Shown: positions 1-9,081, counted from the stretch's first letter. The stretch is 64,000 nt of DNA from Flavobacterium enshiense DK69 (GCF_000498495.1 NZ_AVCS01000008.1:103232-167231); one strand, 5' to 3'. Program-made: numbers and translations. Notes: generated by a model from the letters alone, not told the origin.

Positions 1-2
1 TG

Positions 3-2903
3 GCAAGCGGTTTGACTTCTTCTTCTCCACTTGCAATCACTGTTCCTTTAACAGCGGTTGTAGGTCCTACAAGGATGCGTGTGATTGCTACTTATGAAGG
101 AGATTCATCATCATGTTTAACCGGTTTTGACGGTGAGGTAGAAGATTATACGGTAAATATTATTGCAGCCTGCGTTCCAACACATGCCGTAGCTGGCTTT
201 GCGCCAACATCAGGACCGGCCGGAACCGAAGTAATTATAGCAGGTACCGGCTTCACAACAGGAACAACGGTTATGTTTAATGGAATTTCTGCGGCAGTGA
301 CTTATGTTAATTCAACCACAATCGTTGCTACGGTGCCTGCAGGCCAGACAACGGGAGCAATTACGGTTATGGAAGCTGGATGTAAAATAGGAACGGCGTC
401 TGATTTTACAGAAATTAAACAAACGGGAACTTGTTCTGCCGGAAATAATTTAACCGATTTGATTATTTCGGAAACCTATGATTCGGTCGGGGGTAATTCC
501 TGGTATGTCGAATTATTCAATCCAACCGGAAGTTCTATTGATTTAAATGCTTTGGGGGCAAATTATAAAATAGTACGTTACGGAGATATTGGAACCACCA
601 ACGGTCTGCGATCGGTAGATATTTCAGGGGTTATTCCTGCAGGTGGAGTTTATATTGCTGATTTAGGTTCGGACAGTTCGTGTGATCCTATGACATATAA
701 TTACATAAACAAAGGAAACGGTATTAATGAAAATGACGAAATAAGACTGACTAAAAATGATGTGACAGTCGATATTGTTAATTGCCCTAATGAAAAAGGC
801 TATGTGATAAGAAGGAATGCGGCAGCTGTCGGGCCTTCGGCTTCTTATAATGCGGGTGATTGGACTTCGTTGTTAACAGAAACTTGTGCGAACTTAGGAA
901 CTGTCCCATTTTCATTTACCAATAATATGCCGACGGTAAATACAAATCCATCTGATGCAACAATCTGTGGGACTACGGCAAGTTTTACAATTTTGGCGAC
1001 TCCGTCCGGAGCAGGAGTGTTGACATATCAGTGGTTTTACAATAACGGAGTTGCTTCTGGATGGACAGCAGTTGCAGCTGGTTCATTTGTAGGAGTTACG
1101 GCTTCAGGTTTTAATTCTGGTTCGCTGTACCTGAATGGAACGATTGTTAATTTGAACGGATATCAGTTTTATTGTCAGGTAACTCAGGGAGGGACATGTT
1201 CTGTTGCTTCTGATGCTGCTCAGTTGAAAGTAAATTCGACAACCTGGAACGGAACAGCATGGTCAAACGGAGTTCCTGTATTAACAAAGCTGGCAGTAAT
1301 CAACGGAAATTATAATACGGCCACCAATGGTGATTTCGAATGTTGCAGTTTGATAATCAACAGTCCTTTTATGTTGGATATTAAGGATACGGATTATGTG
1401 TTAATTCAGAATGATTTAACTGTTAATGGGACGCTGGAAGTGCAAAATCAAGGTTCTTTAGTGATGGTGAGCGATGACGGAGTTGTAACTAATAACGGAA
1501 CGACAACTGTTCGTAAAATGAGCACGCCATTCGATCGATATGATTATACTTTCTGGTCTTCACCGATTGGTAATGCTCCTGTAAGTGTGTTTAGTCAATG
1601 GCAGGCTAATCGTATTTATAAATTAAATACATCGGTCTACAGGGACGATAATAATGATTCACATGACGATAATATGGATGCATGGGTGTTAACTCCGCAA
1701 GCAGAAATAATGTCGCCGGGAAGAGGATATGCGGTGATGGGTAAAATAAATCAGGCATACCCGGCCCAACAGGGTTCGGTTTATAATGGAGTTGTAAATA
1801 ATGGCTTGATAACACAGTCTATTGCTTTGAGTTTAGATAATACAAAGGCAAATGACGATTTTAACCTGATTGGGAATCCCTATCCATCTGCCATCAGTGC
1901 CGACGCATTCATATTAGCCAATCCGGATATTTCAGGAACATTATATTTTTGGACCCATGAAGGGAACATTCAGGTAGCTGCTATTAATCCGGGACCTATG
2001 GCTATGAATTTCAGTCCCGATGATTTTGCATATTATAATTTGGTTGGAGGTACAGGTACAAGAGCTGGTTTGCTTTCAGGAAACGGAAACAGCAATGCGC
2101 CGAATGGGTTTGTAGCTTCCGGGCAAGGATTTCAGGTTGATGCTGATGCTGCTACTTCGGTGATTTTTAATAATAGCATGAGAAATAAGACCTATGTTAA
2201 TACAAACTTCTACAAAACAGTGTCCGGACCGACAGAAAAAGACAGATTATGGCTGAATTTAACTAATTCAGAGGGTATTTTTAATCAGCAGTTAATTGGT
2301 TTCTTCCCTCAGGCGACTATGGGGGTTGATAGAGGTTATGATGGTTTTTATTCCAAATCACCCACCTATGCAGCTTTTTATTCTATTATTGATGGTAAGC
2401 CATACAAGATTCAGGGCAGAAGTGCTTTTGATGTAAATGACAGGGTTCCGCTTGGATTCCGTTCTGTTTATGAAAAAACATATTCTATCGCTATTGGGGA
2501 TGTCGAAGGGGTGCTTCGAAATCAGAATGTTTACATTGAAGATTTACAGTTGCATATCATTCATGATTTAAAATTGTCAAATTATGTTTTCTCCACTCCG
2601 GCTGGTGAATTTAATAATCGTTTCGTGTTACGCTTTGCAAATGCTACATTAGGGAACGCTGATTTTGAAACTAATGTTGATTCGGTTCTTGTTTATGCTA
2701 ATGAAGGCATTAATGTGAGTTCCTCTTCGGAACGAATTAAAGATGTTTTTGTGTATGATGTTTTGGGAAGATTGGTTGCAGAAAGAAAAGAGGTGAATAC
2801 TACTTCGGTTTCGCTGCAGAATGTCAGAAAAACACAGGGAGCTCTTTTGGTAAAGGTGGTTTTGGACAATGGACAAACCACAACTAAGAAGGTTCTTTAT
2901 TAA
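3..2903 (+). CDS. Secreted multidomain adhesin-like protein with T9SS sorting domain (5' truncated)
   Basis: The frame is open to the left edge of the window, so the true start and signal peptide are missing. Numbering from the first visible possible start (position 12), the order is: a GEVED-type beta domain ending in GEVEDYTV (~40-48), an IPT/TIG immunoglobulin-like domain (~56-135), a lamin-tail-like domain (~145-290), an Ig-like segment (~308-410), a long beta-rich region, and a C-terminal domain (~905-963) with VYDVLGR and ending KKVLY. That last domain is the kind recognised by the Bacteroidetes type IX secretion system, which suggests export across the outer membrane and surface attachment or release. 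The ligand is unknown. A strong terminator follows. Domain calls are by eye. Confidence 0.85.
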   Translation, partial: ASGLTSSSPLAITVPLTAVVGPTRMRVIATYEGDSSSCLTGFDGEVEDYTVNIIAACVPTHAVAGFAPTSGPAGTEVIIAGTGFTTGTTVMFNGISAAVTYVNSTTIVATVPAGQTTGAITVMEAGCKIGTASDFTEIKQTGTCSAGNNLTDLIISETYDSVGGNSWYVELFNPTGSSIDLNALGANYKIVRYGDIGTTNGLRSVDISGVIPAGGVYIADLGSDSSCDPMTYNYINKGNGINENDEIRLTKNDVTVDIVNCPNEKGYVIRRNAAAVGPSASYNAGDWTSLLTETCANLGTVPFSFTNNMPTVNTNPSDATICGTTASFTILATPSGAGVLTYQWFYNNGVASGWTAVAAGSFVGVTASGFNSGSLYLNGTIVNLNGYQFYCQVTQGGTCSVASDAAQLKVNSTTWNGTAWSNGVPVLTKLAVINGNYNTATNGDFECCSLIINSPFMLDIKDTDYVLIQNDLTVNGTLEVQNQGSLVMVSDDGVVTNNGTTTVRKMSTPFDRYDYTFWSSPIGNAPVSVFSQWQANRIYKLNTSVYRDDNNDSHDDNMDAWVLTPQAEIMSPGRGYAVMGKINQAYPAQQGSVYNGVVNNGLITQSIALSLDNTKANDDFNLIGNPYPSAISADAFILANPDISGTLYFWTHEGNIQVAAINPGPMAMNFSPDDFAYYNLVGGTGTRAGLLSGNGNSNAPNGFVASGQGFQVDADAATSVIFNNSMRNKTYVNTNFYKTVSGPTEKDRLWLNLTNSEGIFNQQLIGFFPQATMGVDRGYDGFYSKSPTYAAFYSIIDGKPYKIQGRSAFDVNDRVPLGFRSVYEKTYSIAIGDVEGVLRNQNVYIEDLQLHIIHDLKLSNYVFSTPAGEFNNRFVLRFANATLGNADFETNVDSVLVYANEGINVSSSSERIKDVFVYDVLGRLVAERKEVNTTSVSLQNVRKTQGALLVKVVLDNGQTTTKKVLY

Positions 2904-2954
2904 TTATTTTATGTATTAGTACTTCTGTTATTAATAAATTTGGTTAAGTTGAAT

Positions 2955-2985
2955 GATCCCGACAGTTCGCCGTCGGGATTTTTTA
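2955..2985 (+). terminator. Rho-independent terminator of the secreted adhesin gene
   Basis: An 8-bp stem (ATCCCGAC / GTCGGGAT) with an 8-nt loop is followed directly by a run of T. It lies about 50 bp after the stop codon of the upstream gene. Confidence 0.85.
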
Positions 2986-3096
2986 TTTGGAGATGTTTAG
3001 GTTAGGTAATAGGTGTGTAAATCTTTTTTGAAAATGGTTTTTACACGTTCGATTTCGGTAAACTATAACTTCATGTTCCGTAATTAAAATTGTTTG

Positions 3097-3131
3097 AAAA
3101 AAAATACTCCCAGCATGGCCGGGAGTATTTT
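3097..3131 (-). terminator. Terminator of bioB
   Basis: An 11-bp stem (AAAATACTCCC / GGGAGTATTTT) on the minus strand is followed by a run of eight T. It lies about 50 bp beyond the bioB stop codon. The rest of the 2904-3182 gap shows nothing recognisable. Confidence 0.8.
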
Positions 3132-3182
3132 AAAGAAAAAACCTTTGTATTAGGGTAAAATATATTTTGTATAAAGCAGAGT

Positions 3183-4283
3183 TTATTTCTGTATTTCTTT
3201 TCCTTTTGCCTGAGCTTCAAGGTTTCTTTCGATTTTGTGTTCAGGACGCGACCATTTTGGTTTTTCACCTAATGCCTGGAATTTAGAATCTTCAGCTTCT
3301 ACGGTTTCCGGTTGCATCAATTTGATGAACGGTTTTTGCGGTTGTAAACCTAATAATTCAAACATTTTCATGTCTTCATTTACATCCGGGTTTGGAGTAG
3401 TTAATAATTTATCTCCGGCGAAAATAGAGTTTGCACCGGCAAAGAAGCACATTGCCTGTCCTTCTCTCGACATCTGCGTTCTTCCTGCAGAAAGACGCAC
3501 CTGAGTTTCCGGCATTACGATACGTGTAGTGGCAACCATACGGATCATTTCCCAGATTTCAACCGGTTTTTCATCTTCCATCGGAGTTCCTTCTACGGCT
3601 ACCAAAGCGTTAATTGGCACAGATTCAGGTTGTGGGTTTAATGTGGATAAAGCTACCAACATTCCTGCGCGGTCTTCGATGCTTTCGCCCATTCCGATGA
3701 TTCCGCCACTACAAACCGTTACATTCGTTTTGCGGACGTTTTCGATGGTTTGCAAGCGGTCTTCAAATCCGCGTGTTGAAATAACTTCTTTATAATATTC
3801 TTCTGAAGTGTCTAAATTGTGGTTGTAAGCATACAAACCGGCTTCGGCTAAACGTTGTGCCTGGTTTTCGGTTAGCATTCCAAGCGTACAACATACTTCC
3901 ATATCCAGTTTGTTGATGGTACGCACCATTTCCAATACTTGATCAAATTCCGGTCCGTCTTTCACGTTTCTCCAAGCCGCACCCATACATACACGGGATG
4001 AGCCGCTGGATTTAGCTCTTAAGGCCTGTGCTTTTACCGTTGAAACCGACATTAGGTCGTTGCCTTCAACATCTGTATGATAACGGGCTGCCTGTGGGCA
4101 ATATCCGCAATCTTCCGGGCAACCTCCTGTTTTGATTGATAATAAAGTGGAAACCTGAACCACATTTGGGTCGTGATTTACTCTGTGGATTGAAGCTGCT
4201 TCGAAAAGCAAATCCATTAGAGGTTTGTTGTATATCGCGATGATTTCTTCCTTCGTCCAGTTGTGTCTAGTTGTTGTACTCAT
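3183..4283 (-). CDS. bioB: Biotin synthase BioB (radical SAM)
   Basis: This 366-residue protein is a radical-SAM enzyme that inserts sulfur into dethiobiotin, the last step of biotin synthesis in the cytoplasm. The SAM-cluster motif CxxxCxxC is Cys55, Cys59 and Cys62 in GGCPEDCGYCPQ. Further family motifs are the GIIGMGES stretch and the RLSAGR segment that carries the arginine ligand of the second iron-sulfur cluster. Length is a little above the usual ~330-350 because of a charged C-terminal tail. No other bio gene is adjacent. The start ATG lies just downstream of a -7-like element at 4303-4310. Confidence 0.97.
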   Translation of the reverse strand: MSTTTRHNWTKEEIIAIYNKPLMDLLFEAASIHRVNHDPNVVQVSTLLSIKTGGCPEDCGYCPQAARYHTDVEGNDLMSVSTVKAQALRAKSSGSSRVCMGAAWRNVKDGPEFDQVLEMVRTINKLDMEVCCTLGMLTENQAQRLAEAGLYAYNHNLDTSEEYYKEVISTRGFEDRLQTIENVRKTNVTVCSGGIIGMGESIEDRAGMLVALSTLNPQPESVPINALVAVEGTPMEDEKPVEIWEMIRMVATTRIVMPETQVRLSAGRTQMSREGQAMCFFAGANSIFAGDKLLTTPNPDVNEDMKMFELLGLQPQKPFIKLMQPETVEAEDSKFQALGEKPKWSRPEHKIERNLEAQAKGKEIQK

Positions 4284-4302
4284 ACTACATTTTTTGATGG
4301 GT

Positions 4303-4310
4303 CAAAAATA
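4303..4310 (-). promoter_or_regulatory. Possible -7 element for bioB
   Basis: The minus strand reads TATTTTTG, a match to the Bacteroidetes -7 consensus TAnnTTTG, 20 bp before the bioB ATG. I see no convincing -33 TTTG at the usual spacing. Confidence 0.35.
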
Positions 4311-4437
4311 GGTAATTCAAAACGAAGTAAAAAATTTTGTTGATGCCTGATTTGCACGAGTGTAAATCTTTGCTTTAAAGACGGAACCTTTCTTGTTTTG
4401 AAGTTATTGTTTGGTCGGATTGGTTTTGTGCAGATAG

Positions 4438-4704
4438 ATGTTCAGCGAAAAGGAATCGGTCCAGGCTCTAAGGCTTGACATCACCGAAATGGACTTTAGG
4501 AAATATGACTCTACTATCGGACGTTTCTATGGTATGGATTTATTGTCTGAATCAAGTTATGAAATGTCGCCATTCCATTTTGAAGGGAATAATCCAAATT
4601 ATGCTTAGTGACGCTTCTGGATTGAAAATGTTGGCATATAGTTCCCGTGAGCCATATGCGATTTCCCCTGGTCAACCAGGAGGTGGCTTTTTAGATTATT
4701 TTAC
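4438..4704 (+). pseudogene. Remnant of an RHS-repeat protein C-terminal core, frameshifted
   Basis: Frame 1 from 4438 encodes ITEMDFRKYDSTIGRF, then SPFHFEGNNPNYA and a stop at 4606-4608. This is the conserved RHS core pattern (DFR-YD--IGRF-x-D-LSE ... S-P-x-F-GNNP). The expected continuation SDASGL is present in the next frame, from about 4609, and runs as KMLAYSSREPYAISPG to GGGFLDYF. The core is therefore split by a one-base frameshift. Nothing upstream of 4438 continues the homology. I read it as a dead fragment of an RHS toxin-type gene. It fills most of the 4284-4695 gap, whose first 150 bp show nothing else. Confidence 0.6.
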
Positions 4705-5742
4705 AAAAACAGAGACGGCAGCAGCTTCATTTGTGCCATCAGTAAGATTTGTCGCTACTCCGTTTTTCCAGATTTTTGCTGCATAATCTATTCCACTTCT
4801 TTCAATGCCTGCAACATGTACATCGCTACCAGACACAAAAACAGAAAAAGCATAAGCATTTTTTGTACCATCGGTAAGGTTGGTGGATACCCCATTTTTC
4901 CAGATTTTGGCTACGTATCTGTTCCCGTTGAATGCAAAGCCTGCAACATATACATCGCTACCAGATACAAAAACAGAGCGGGCGCTAGCAGTGTTTGCAC
5001 CATCGGTAAGGTTGGTGGATGCCCCATTTTTCCAGATTTTGGCTATATTTTCTGTCCCGTTGGATTCACTGCCTGCAACATATACATCGCTCCCAGATAC
5101 AAAAACAGAGAAGGCGGCAGCATTTTTTGTGCCATCGGTAAGATTTGTCGCTACTCCGTTTTTCCAGACTTTTGCTACATTTTTTGTCCCGTTGAATTCA
5201 TAGCCTGCAGCATATACATCGGTGCCTGATACAAAAACAGAAAAGGCGTCAGCGGGAAGTGTACCATCGGTAAGGTTGGCGGATACTCCGTTTTTCCAGA
5301 CTTTTACTATTGCTGTATAACCTGTCCCACTTGTACCAGTAATTTCAATTCCTGCAGCATATACATCACTGCCAGACACAAAAACAGAGGAAGCATAAGT
5401 ATTTTCTGCACCATCGGAAAGGATAATAGTGGACACCCCGTTTTTCCAGACTTTTGCTACATCTTTTGTCCCATTGGATTCATAGCCTGCAACATATACA
5501 TCGCTCCCAGATACAAAAACAGAGGAGGCGGCAGCATTTTTTGTACCATCGGTAAGGTTGGTAGACACTCCGTTTTTCCAGATTTTGGCTACATATCCTG
5601 GTCCGTTTAATTCATATCCCGCTACATATACTGATGCCGATGGTTTGGTATTAGAATCGGTAGTGCTGTCTTTTTCGCAACTAAACAGGCTTACTGTTAA
5701 TAATACGAATAGGATTGATCTAAATAGTAAGCGTTTTTTCAT
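4696..5742 (-). CDS. Lipoprotein built from seven 44-residue beta repeats
   Basis: The 348-residue protein begins with a lipoprotein signal peptide whose lipobox LFSC ends at Cys22. The rest is about seven repeats of ~44 residues following the pattern SVFVSGSDVYVAGxxxNG---AKxWKNGVxTNLTDGT, closing with a partial SVFVK. This resembles blades of a beta-propeller, with one pattern per blade and a shared closing strand. Function is unknown. A lipidated surface or periplasmic binding protein is likely. Repeats are very similar at DNA level with a 132-bp period, so the copy number can change by recombination. It stands alone beside an RHS remnant. Confidence 0.8.
   Translation of the reverse strand: MKKRLLFRSILFVLLTVSLFSCEKDSTTDSNTKPSASVYVAGYELNGPGYVAKIWKNGVSTNLTDGTKNAAASSVFVSGSDVYVAGYESNGTKDVAKVWKNGVSTIILSDGAENTYASSVFVSGSDVYAAGIEITGTSGTGYTAIVKVWKNGVSANLTDGTLPADAFSVFVSGTDVYAAGYEFNGTKNVAKVWKNGVATNLTDGTKNAAAFSVFVSGSDVYVAGSESNGTENIAKIWKNGASTNLTDGANTASARSVFVSGSDVYVAGFAFNGNRYVAKIWKNGVSTNLTDGTKNAYAFSVFVSGSDVHVAGIERSGIDYAAKIWKNGVATNLTDGTNEAAAVSVFVK
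4720..5640 (-). repeat. Tandem 132-bp coding repeats in the lipoprotein gene
   Basis: Blocks such as CATCGCTCCCAGATACAAAA recur every ~132 bp (44 codons). One unit is longer because it carries an insertion (EITGTSGTGYTAIV). The repeats stay in frame. Confidence 0.85.
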
Positions 5743-6262
5743 TTTTGAAATAATTTTATGTTTTACGATTCAAATGACAGAAAACTAAGAATCCTTTTTC
5801 AAAAGGATTGAAGGACAAACTTATAGGGAAGGATGATTAACTTATTGGTAATTAAGTAAATAACTACATAAAGGTAAAGATTTATTACCGAAAAGCCAAA
5901 TTAATTTCGGGAATATGAAACTGGAATTGTTGCCGGTGATAGACCTAATGGAAAAGGTTGGAAGAAATTTAGTTTTCTGAAATTATTTGGCTAAATAGTG
6001 TGGTCAAACTACGAAAATTCGGGATGGGTCTCAATAGGATAAATGGAGTTAAAATCATCTTGAAGCATATGATTCGGCGAAGAAAATATCTAAATGCCCA
6101 TTACTTGGCTTTTATATTGTCTATGCAAAAACATCAAATAAACCTTTAAAAAGTTGTGGTTTTTGTTCTTTAGGAATGATACATTGAAAATTTCACCATT
6201 GGATTTGTGGTGTAGTTGGAATGTGTTCTGAATGCAAATCCACGCTATCAGAATATCAAAAA
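5743..6262. other. 520-bp gap with no convincing gene
   Basis: AT-rich and with stops in all frames. The only coding-like trace is a 21-codon stretch at 5915-5980 (MKLELLPVIDLMEK...) that ends in a stop and could be the start of a lost gene. I see no RNA gene or repeat. Confidence 0.5.
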
Positions 6263-6292
6263 TAAAAAAAACCTCTCATTGCTGAGAGGTTT
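6263..6292 (-). terminator. Terminator of tRNA-Leu
   Basis: On the minus strand ACCTCTCAGCAATGAGAGGT forms an 8-bp hairpin followed by seven T, immediately after the tRNA 3' end. Confidence 0.85.
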
Positions 6293-6294
6293 AG

Positions 6295-6374
6295 TACCCG
6301 GAGTGGGAATCGAACCCACACACCTAAGTACACGAGTTTGAGTCGTGCGCGTCTACCAATTCCGCCATCCGGGC
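6295..6374 (-). tRNA. tRNA-Leu (anticodon CAA)
   Basis: The minus strand folds as an 80-nt class II tRNA: acceptor GCCCGGA / TCCGGGT, anticodon stem CACGA / TCGTG around the loop CTCAAAC (anticodon CAA, reading UUG), an 11-nt variable region, and T arm GTGGG-TTCGATT-CCCAC. The discriminator is A73, and CCA is not encoded. Confidence 0.95.
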
Positions 6375-6431
6375 TTCGGACTGAGAAGCTTTTTAAAAGC
6401 GTCTCGAAAATTGATTGTTTCAATCTGGGTG

Positions 6432-6464
6432 CAAATGTAAATAAAAAATATTCAAACAATCAAA
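6432..6464 (-). promoter_or_regulatory. Promoter of tRNA-Leu
   Basis: On the minus strand TTTG (6464-6461), 21 bp, then TACATTTG (6439-6432) matches the Bacteroidetes sigma consensus. Initiation would fall ~50 bp before the tRNA. Confidence 0.5.
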
Positions 6465-6491
6465 TTTAACTTGAAAAAATATCTGAAAAAA

Positions 6492-6525
6492 TTGCTTTCA
6501 GAGTTGAATTTAATTTCTAAATTTG
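6492..6525 (+). promoter_or_regulatory. Promoter of prs
   Basis: TTG at 6492-6494, 23 bp, then TAAATTTG at 6518-6525, 52 bp before the prs start. It is divergent to the tRNA-Leu promoter. Confidence 0.5.
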
Positions 6526-6576
6526 CACCGCGTTACAGCAACACAACACTAAGTAACTACATAACAACGAATTAAG

Positions 6577-7518
6577 ATGTCGCACATTGAACCGGAAGCA
6601 AAAATTTTTGCATGTTCGCAAAGTACCTACCTTGCTGAAAAGATAGCAAAGCACTATGGAGCAGAGCTGGGTAAGGTAACGTTCTCAACATATAGTGATG
6701 GTGAGTTTCAGCCGTCATTTGAAGAGTCAATCCGCGGATTGCGCGTGTTTTTGATCTGTTCAACATTCCCAAGTTCTGATAATTTAATGGAACTTTTGTT
6801 GATGATCGATGCAGCCAAAAGAGCATCGGCTAGACACATCACTGCTGTAATCCCTTATTTCGGATGGGCTCGTCAGGACAGAAAAGATAAACCAAGAGTT
6901 CCGATAGGAGCAAAATTGGTTGCAAAATTATTGGAAAGCGCTGGAGCGACCCGAATCATGACCATGGATTTACATGCGGATCAGATTCAGGGATTCTTCG
7001 AAAAACCGGTAGACCACCTGTTTGCATCGACCATTTTCTTACCATATGTAGAGAGCTTGAATTTAGAGAACCTTACTATTGCATCGCCGGATATGGGTGG
7101 TTCAAAAAGAGCTTATGCATATTCTAAATTTTTAGAATCGGATGTGGTAATCTGTTACAAGCAAAGAAAAGCGGCTAACGTAATCGATACGATGGAGCTG
7201 ATCGGAGATGTAAAAGGGAGAAACGTAATTTTGGTAGACGACATGATCGATACTGGTGGTACGTTAACAAAAGCGGCCGACATGATGATGGAAAGAGGAG
7301 CGTTAAGCGTGAGAGCGATTTGTACGCATGCAATTTTATCAGGTGAGGCAATTGAGAGAATTGAAAACTCAAAAATTCAGGAATTGATCGTAACCGATTC
7401 AATTCCATTGAAACGAGAAAGTGCTAAGATAAAAGCGGTAAGCTGTGCTCCATTGTTTGCAGAAGTAATGCACATGGTACAGAACAACAACTCTATCAGT
7501 AGCAAATTTTTAATGTAG
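6577..7518 (+). CDS. prs: Ribose-phosphate pyrophosphokinase
   Basis: This 313-residue cytosolic enzyme makes PRPP from ribose 5-phosphate and ATP for nucleotide, histidine and tryptophan synthesis. Clear family marks are the PYFGWARQDRK loop that binds ATP, the MDLHADQIQGFF segment, and the PRPP-binding motif VDDMIDTGGTL. Length is normal for a class I enzyme. It is followed after 29 bp by rplY, and the two are probably co-transcribed, an order I know from other Flavobacteria. Start chosen at ATG 6577, 52 bp after a good promoter. Confidence 0.97.
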   Translation: MSHIEPEAKIFACSQSTYLAEKIAKHYGAELGKVTFSTYSDGEFQPSFEESIRGLRVFLICSTFPSSDNLMELLLMIDAAKRASARHITAVIPYFGWARQDRKDKPRVPIGAKLVAKLLESAGATRIMTMDLHADQIQGFFEKPVDHLFASTIFLPYVESLNLENLTIASPDMGGSKRAYAYSKFLESDVVICYKQRKAANVIDTMELIGDVKGRNVILVDDMIDTGGTLTKAADMMMERGALSVRAICTHAILSGEAIERIENSKIQELIVTDSIPLKRESAKIKAVSCAPLFAEVMHMVQNNNSISSKFLM

Positions 7519-7547
7519 TATTTTATTAATTTTTTTAAATATTTCAA

Positions 7548-8156
7548 ATGAAATCAATTACGATTAAAGGATCAGAAAGAGAAAGCGTGGGCAAAGCTTC
7601 AACGAAAGCGGTACGTAATGCTGGAATGGTTCCTTGCGTGTTATACGGAGGAGATCAGCCAGTACATTTTTCAGCTGAAGAAAAGGCATTTAAAGGTTTG
7701 GTTTACACTCCTAACGTACACACTGTTGTGGTTGAGTTAGAAGGCGGAAAATCATACAGCGCAATTCTTCAGGACATTCAGGTACACCCTGTATCTGACA
7801 AAATTTTACACATCGATTTCTATCAGTTACATGACGAGAAAGAAATCACTATGGAAGTGCCGGTTAAAGTTACAGGAACTTCTCCAGGTGTATTATTAGG
7901 AGGTGTTTTACGTTTAAACCAACGTAAACTTAAAGTTAGAGCTTTACCTGCTAACTTACCTGACTTCGTAGAGGCTGATATTACTCCTCTTGAAATGGGT
8001 AACAAATTGTATGTGACTAAAATCCCTACAAACAACTTCAGATTATTACACCCAGACAACACTGTGGTTTGTCAGGTGAGAATCTCACGTGCTGCTATGA
8101 AAGCTGCTCAAGAAGCTGCAAAAGCAGAAAAAGGTGGAGGAAAAAAGAAAAAATAA
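7548..8156 (+). CDS. rplY: 50S ribosomal protein L25 / general stress protein Ctc
   Basis: This 202-residue protein has the long, two-domain CTC form of L25: an N-terminal 5S-rRNA-binding domain (~1-92, with PCVLYGG and KILHIDFYQ) and a C-terminal beta TL5 domain (~95-180). It ends in a lysine-rich tail (EKGGGKKKK), common in this phylum. It binds 5S rRNA in the large subunit. It lies in a probable operon with prs and is closed by a strong terminator. Confidence 0.96.
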   Translation: MKSITIKGSERESVGKASTKAVRNAGMVPCVLYGGDQPVHFSAEEKAFKGLVYTPNVHTVVVELEGGKSYSAILQDIQVHPVSDKILHIDFYQLHDEKEITMEVPVKVTGTSPGVLLGGVLRLNQRKLKVRALPANLPDFVEADITPLEMGNKLYVTKIPTNNFRLLHPDNTVVCQVRISRAAMKAAQEAAKAEKGGGKKKK

Positions 8157-8180
8157 TTTCAATTTTTCGAAATATCAGAA

Positions 8181-8210
8181 AGTCCCGGTTTATATCGGGA
8201 CTTTTTTTTT
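8181..8210 (+). terminator. Terminator of prs-rplY
   Basis: A 7-bp stem AGTCCCG / CGGGACT is followed by nine T, 25 bp after the rplY stop. Confidence 0.9.
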
Positions 8211-8254
8211 GGTTTTTTGAAGCGAATGGTTCGGGAATTATCAATAAACCCTTT

Positions 8255-8330
8255 TTCCGCTGTCCGTTGCAATCTGTCTTGTTGAAAACAAGACAGGATT
8301 TCCACTCCCATCGGGGCTATGAGGCAAACT
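8255..8330. repeat. Intergenic hairpin element
   Basis: It contains a perfect 10-bp inverted repeat, CTGTCTTGTT / AACAAGACAG (8274-8283 and 8287-8296) with a 3-nt loop, flanked by CTGTCCGTTGCAAT and CCCATCGGGGCTA. No T run follows, so it is not a plain terminator. The flanks remind me of short interspersed elements seen between flavobacterial genes. That is memory, not a search. Confidence 0.4.
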
Positions 8331-8399
8331 GGATTGCTTTTTTGAAAACATTTCTAAATTTCAAATTCGCAAATTTCCAAATTGCATTACTTTTGCCGT

Positions 8400-9074
8400 A
8401 TGAAATGGTTGACACAATTATTTAAAAAAGAAAAAACAGTTACAGATACGATTGATCCCATGAAATCGGAGATTCTGCGAACTCAACAAAACAATATAAA
8501 AGAAGTGAGCAAAAAGTTTTTAATTGTAGGTTTAGGCAACATCGGCGCCGAATATGTTAACACCCGACACAACATCGGATTTAAAGTAGTGGACCATTTG
8601 GCGAAACAGGAAAGCGTTTCTTTCGAAACAGTAAAGTTAGGGACACTGGCCGAATGCAAAATAAAAGGCAGAACACTTTTACTGCTGAAACCGAACACCT
8701 ACATGAACCTGAGTGGGAAAGCACTTCAGTACTGGATGGAAAAAGAAAAAATCGCCAAAGAAAACGTATTGGTTATAACAGACGATTTGAACCTGCCCTT
8801 TGGAACGATCCGCATCAAGCCCAAAGGCAGCGATGGCGGTCACAACGGTTTAAAAAGTATTCAGCAGACTCTAAATTCGGCAGACTATCCCCGTTTCCGT
8901 TTCGGCATCAGTGACGAGTTCAAAAAAGGAAAACAGGTCGATTATGTGCTTGGTGAGTGGGATGATCATGAGAAAGCGGCTTTACCGGAACGTTTGGATA
9001 TGGCGACCGAAGCGGTTAAGTCTTTTGTCTTGGCCGGTTTAGGAAATACGATGAGCGATTTTAACGGAAAGTAA
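8400..9074 (+). CDS. pth: Peptidyl-tRNA hydrolase
   Basis: This enzyme frees tRNA from dropped-off peptidyl-tRNA in the cytoplasm. Family motifs are FLIVGLGNIGAEYVNTRHNIGF (catalytic His in TRHN), KPNTYMNLSGKA, and DDLNLPFGTIRIKPKGSDGGHNGLKS. With the start at 8400 the protein has 224 residues, including ~34 before the conserved core. A -7-like TACTTTTG at 8388-8395 would place initiation almost on that ATG. The ATG at 8460/8461 (MKSEIL) is thus a real alternative start, giving ~204 residues. Function is certain; the start is not. Confidence 0.93.
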   Translation: MKWLTQLFKKEKTVTDTIDPMKSEILRTQQNNIKEVSKKFLIVGLGNIGAEYVNTRHNIGFKVVDHLAKQESVSFETVKLGTLAECKIKGRTLLLLKPNTYMNLSGKALQYWMEKEKIAKENVLVITDDLNLPFGTIRIKPKGSDGGHNGLKSIQQTLNSADYPRFRFGISDEFKKGKQVDYVLGEWDDHEKAALPERLDMATEAVKSFVLAGLGNTMSDFNGK

Positions 9075-9081
9075 GTCCACT

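Noticed and set aside
4816..5229. Plus-strand open frames across the lipoprotein repeats
   Set aside because: They are mirror frames of the repeat gene on the other strand, with no start signals or family likeness.
4720..5640. Regularly spaced repeats that look like a CRISPR array
   Set aside because: The period is 132 bp, repeats and spacers are both coding in one open frame, and the spacers are similar to each other. They are protein repeats.
5915..5980. MKLELLPVIDLMEK start of a possible lost gene
   Set aside because: The wording recalls a flavobacterial conserved protein, but only 21 codons remain before a stop and no later part could be found. Too short to call.
6256..6459. Short protein gene over tRNA-Leu
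   Set aside because: It lies on the tRNA and its terminator, so translation is not plausible.
8069..8425. Plus-strand open frame overlapping rplY end and the hairpin element
   Set aside because: It runs through a terminator and the intergenic hairpin, out of frame with rplY, with no family pattern.
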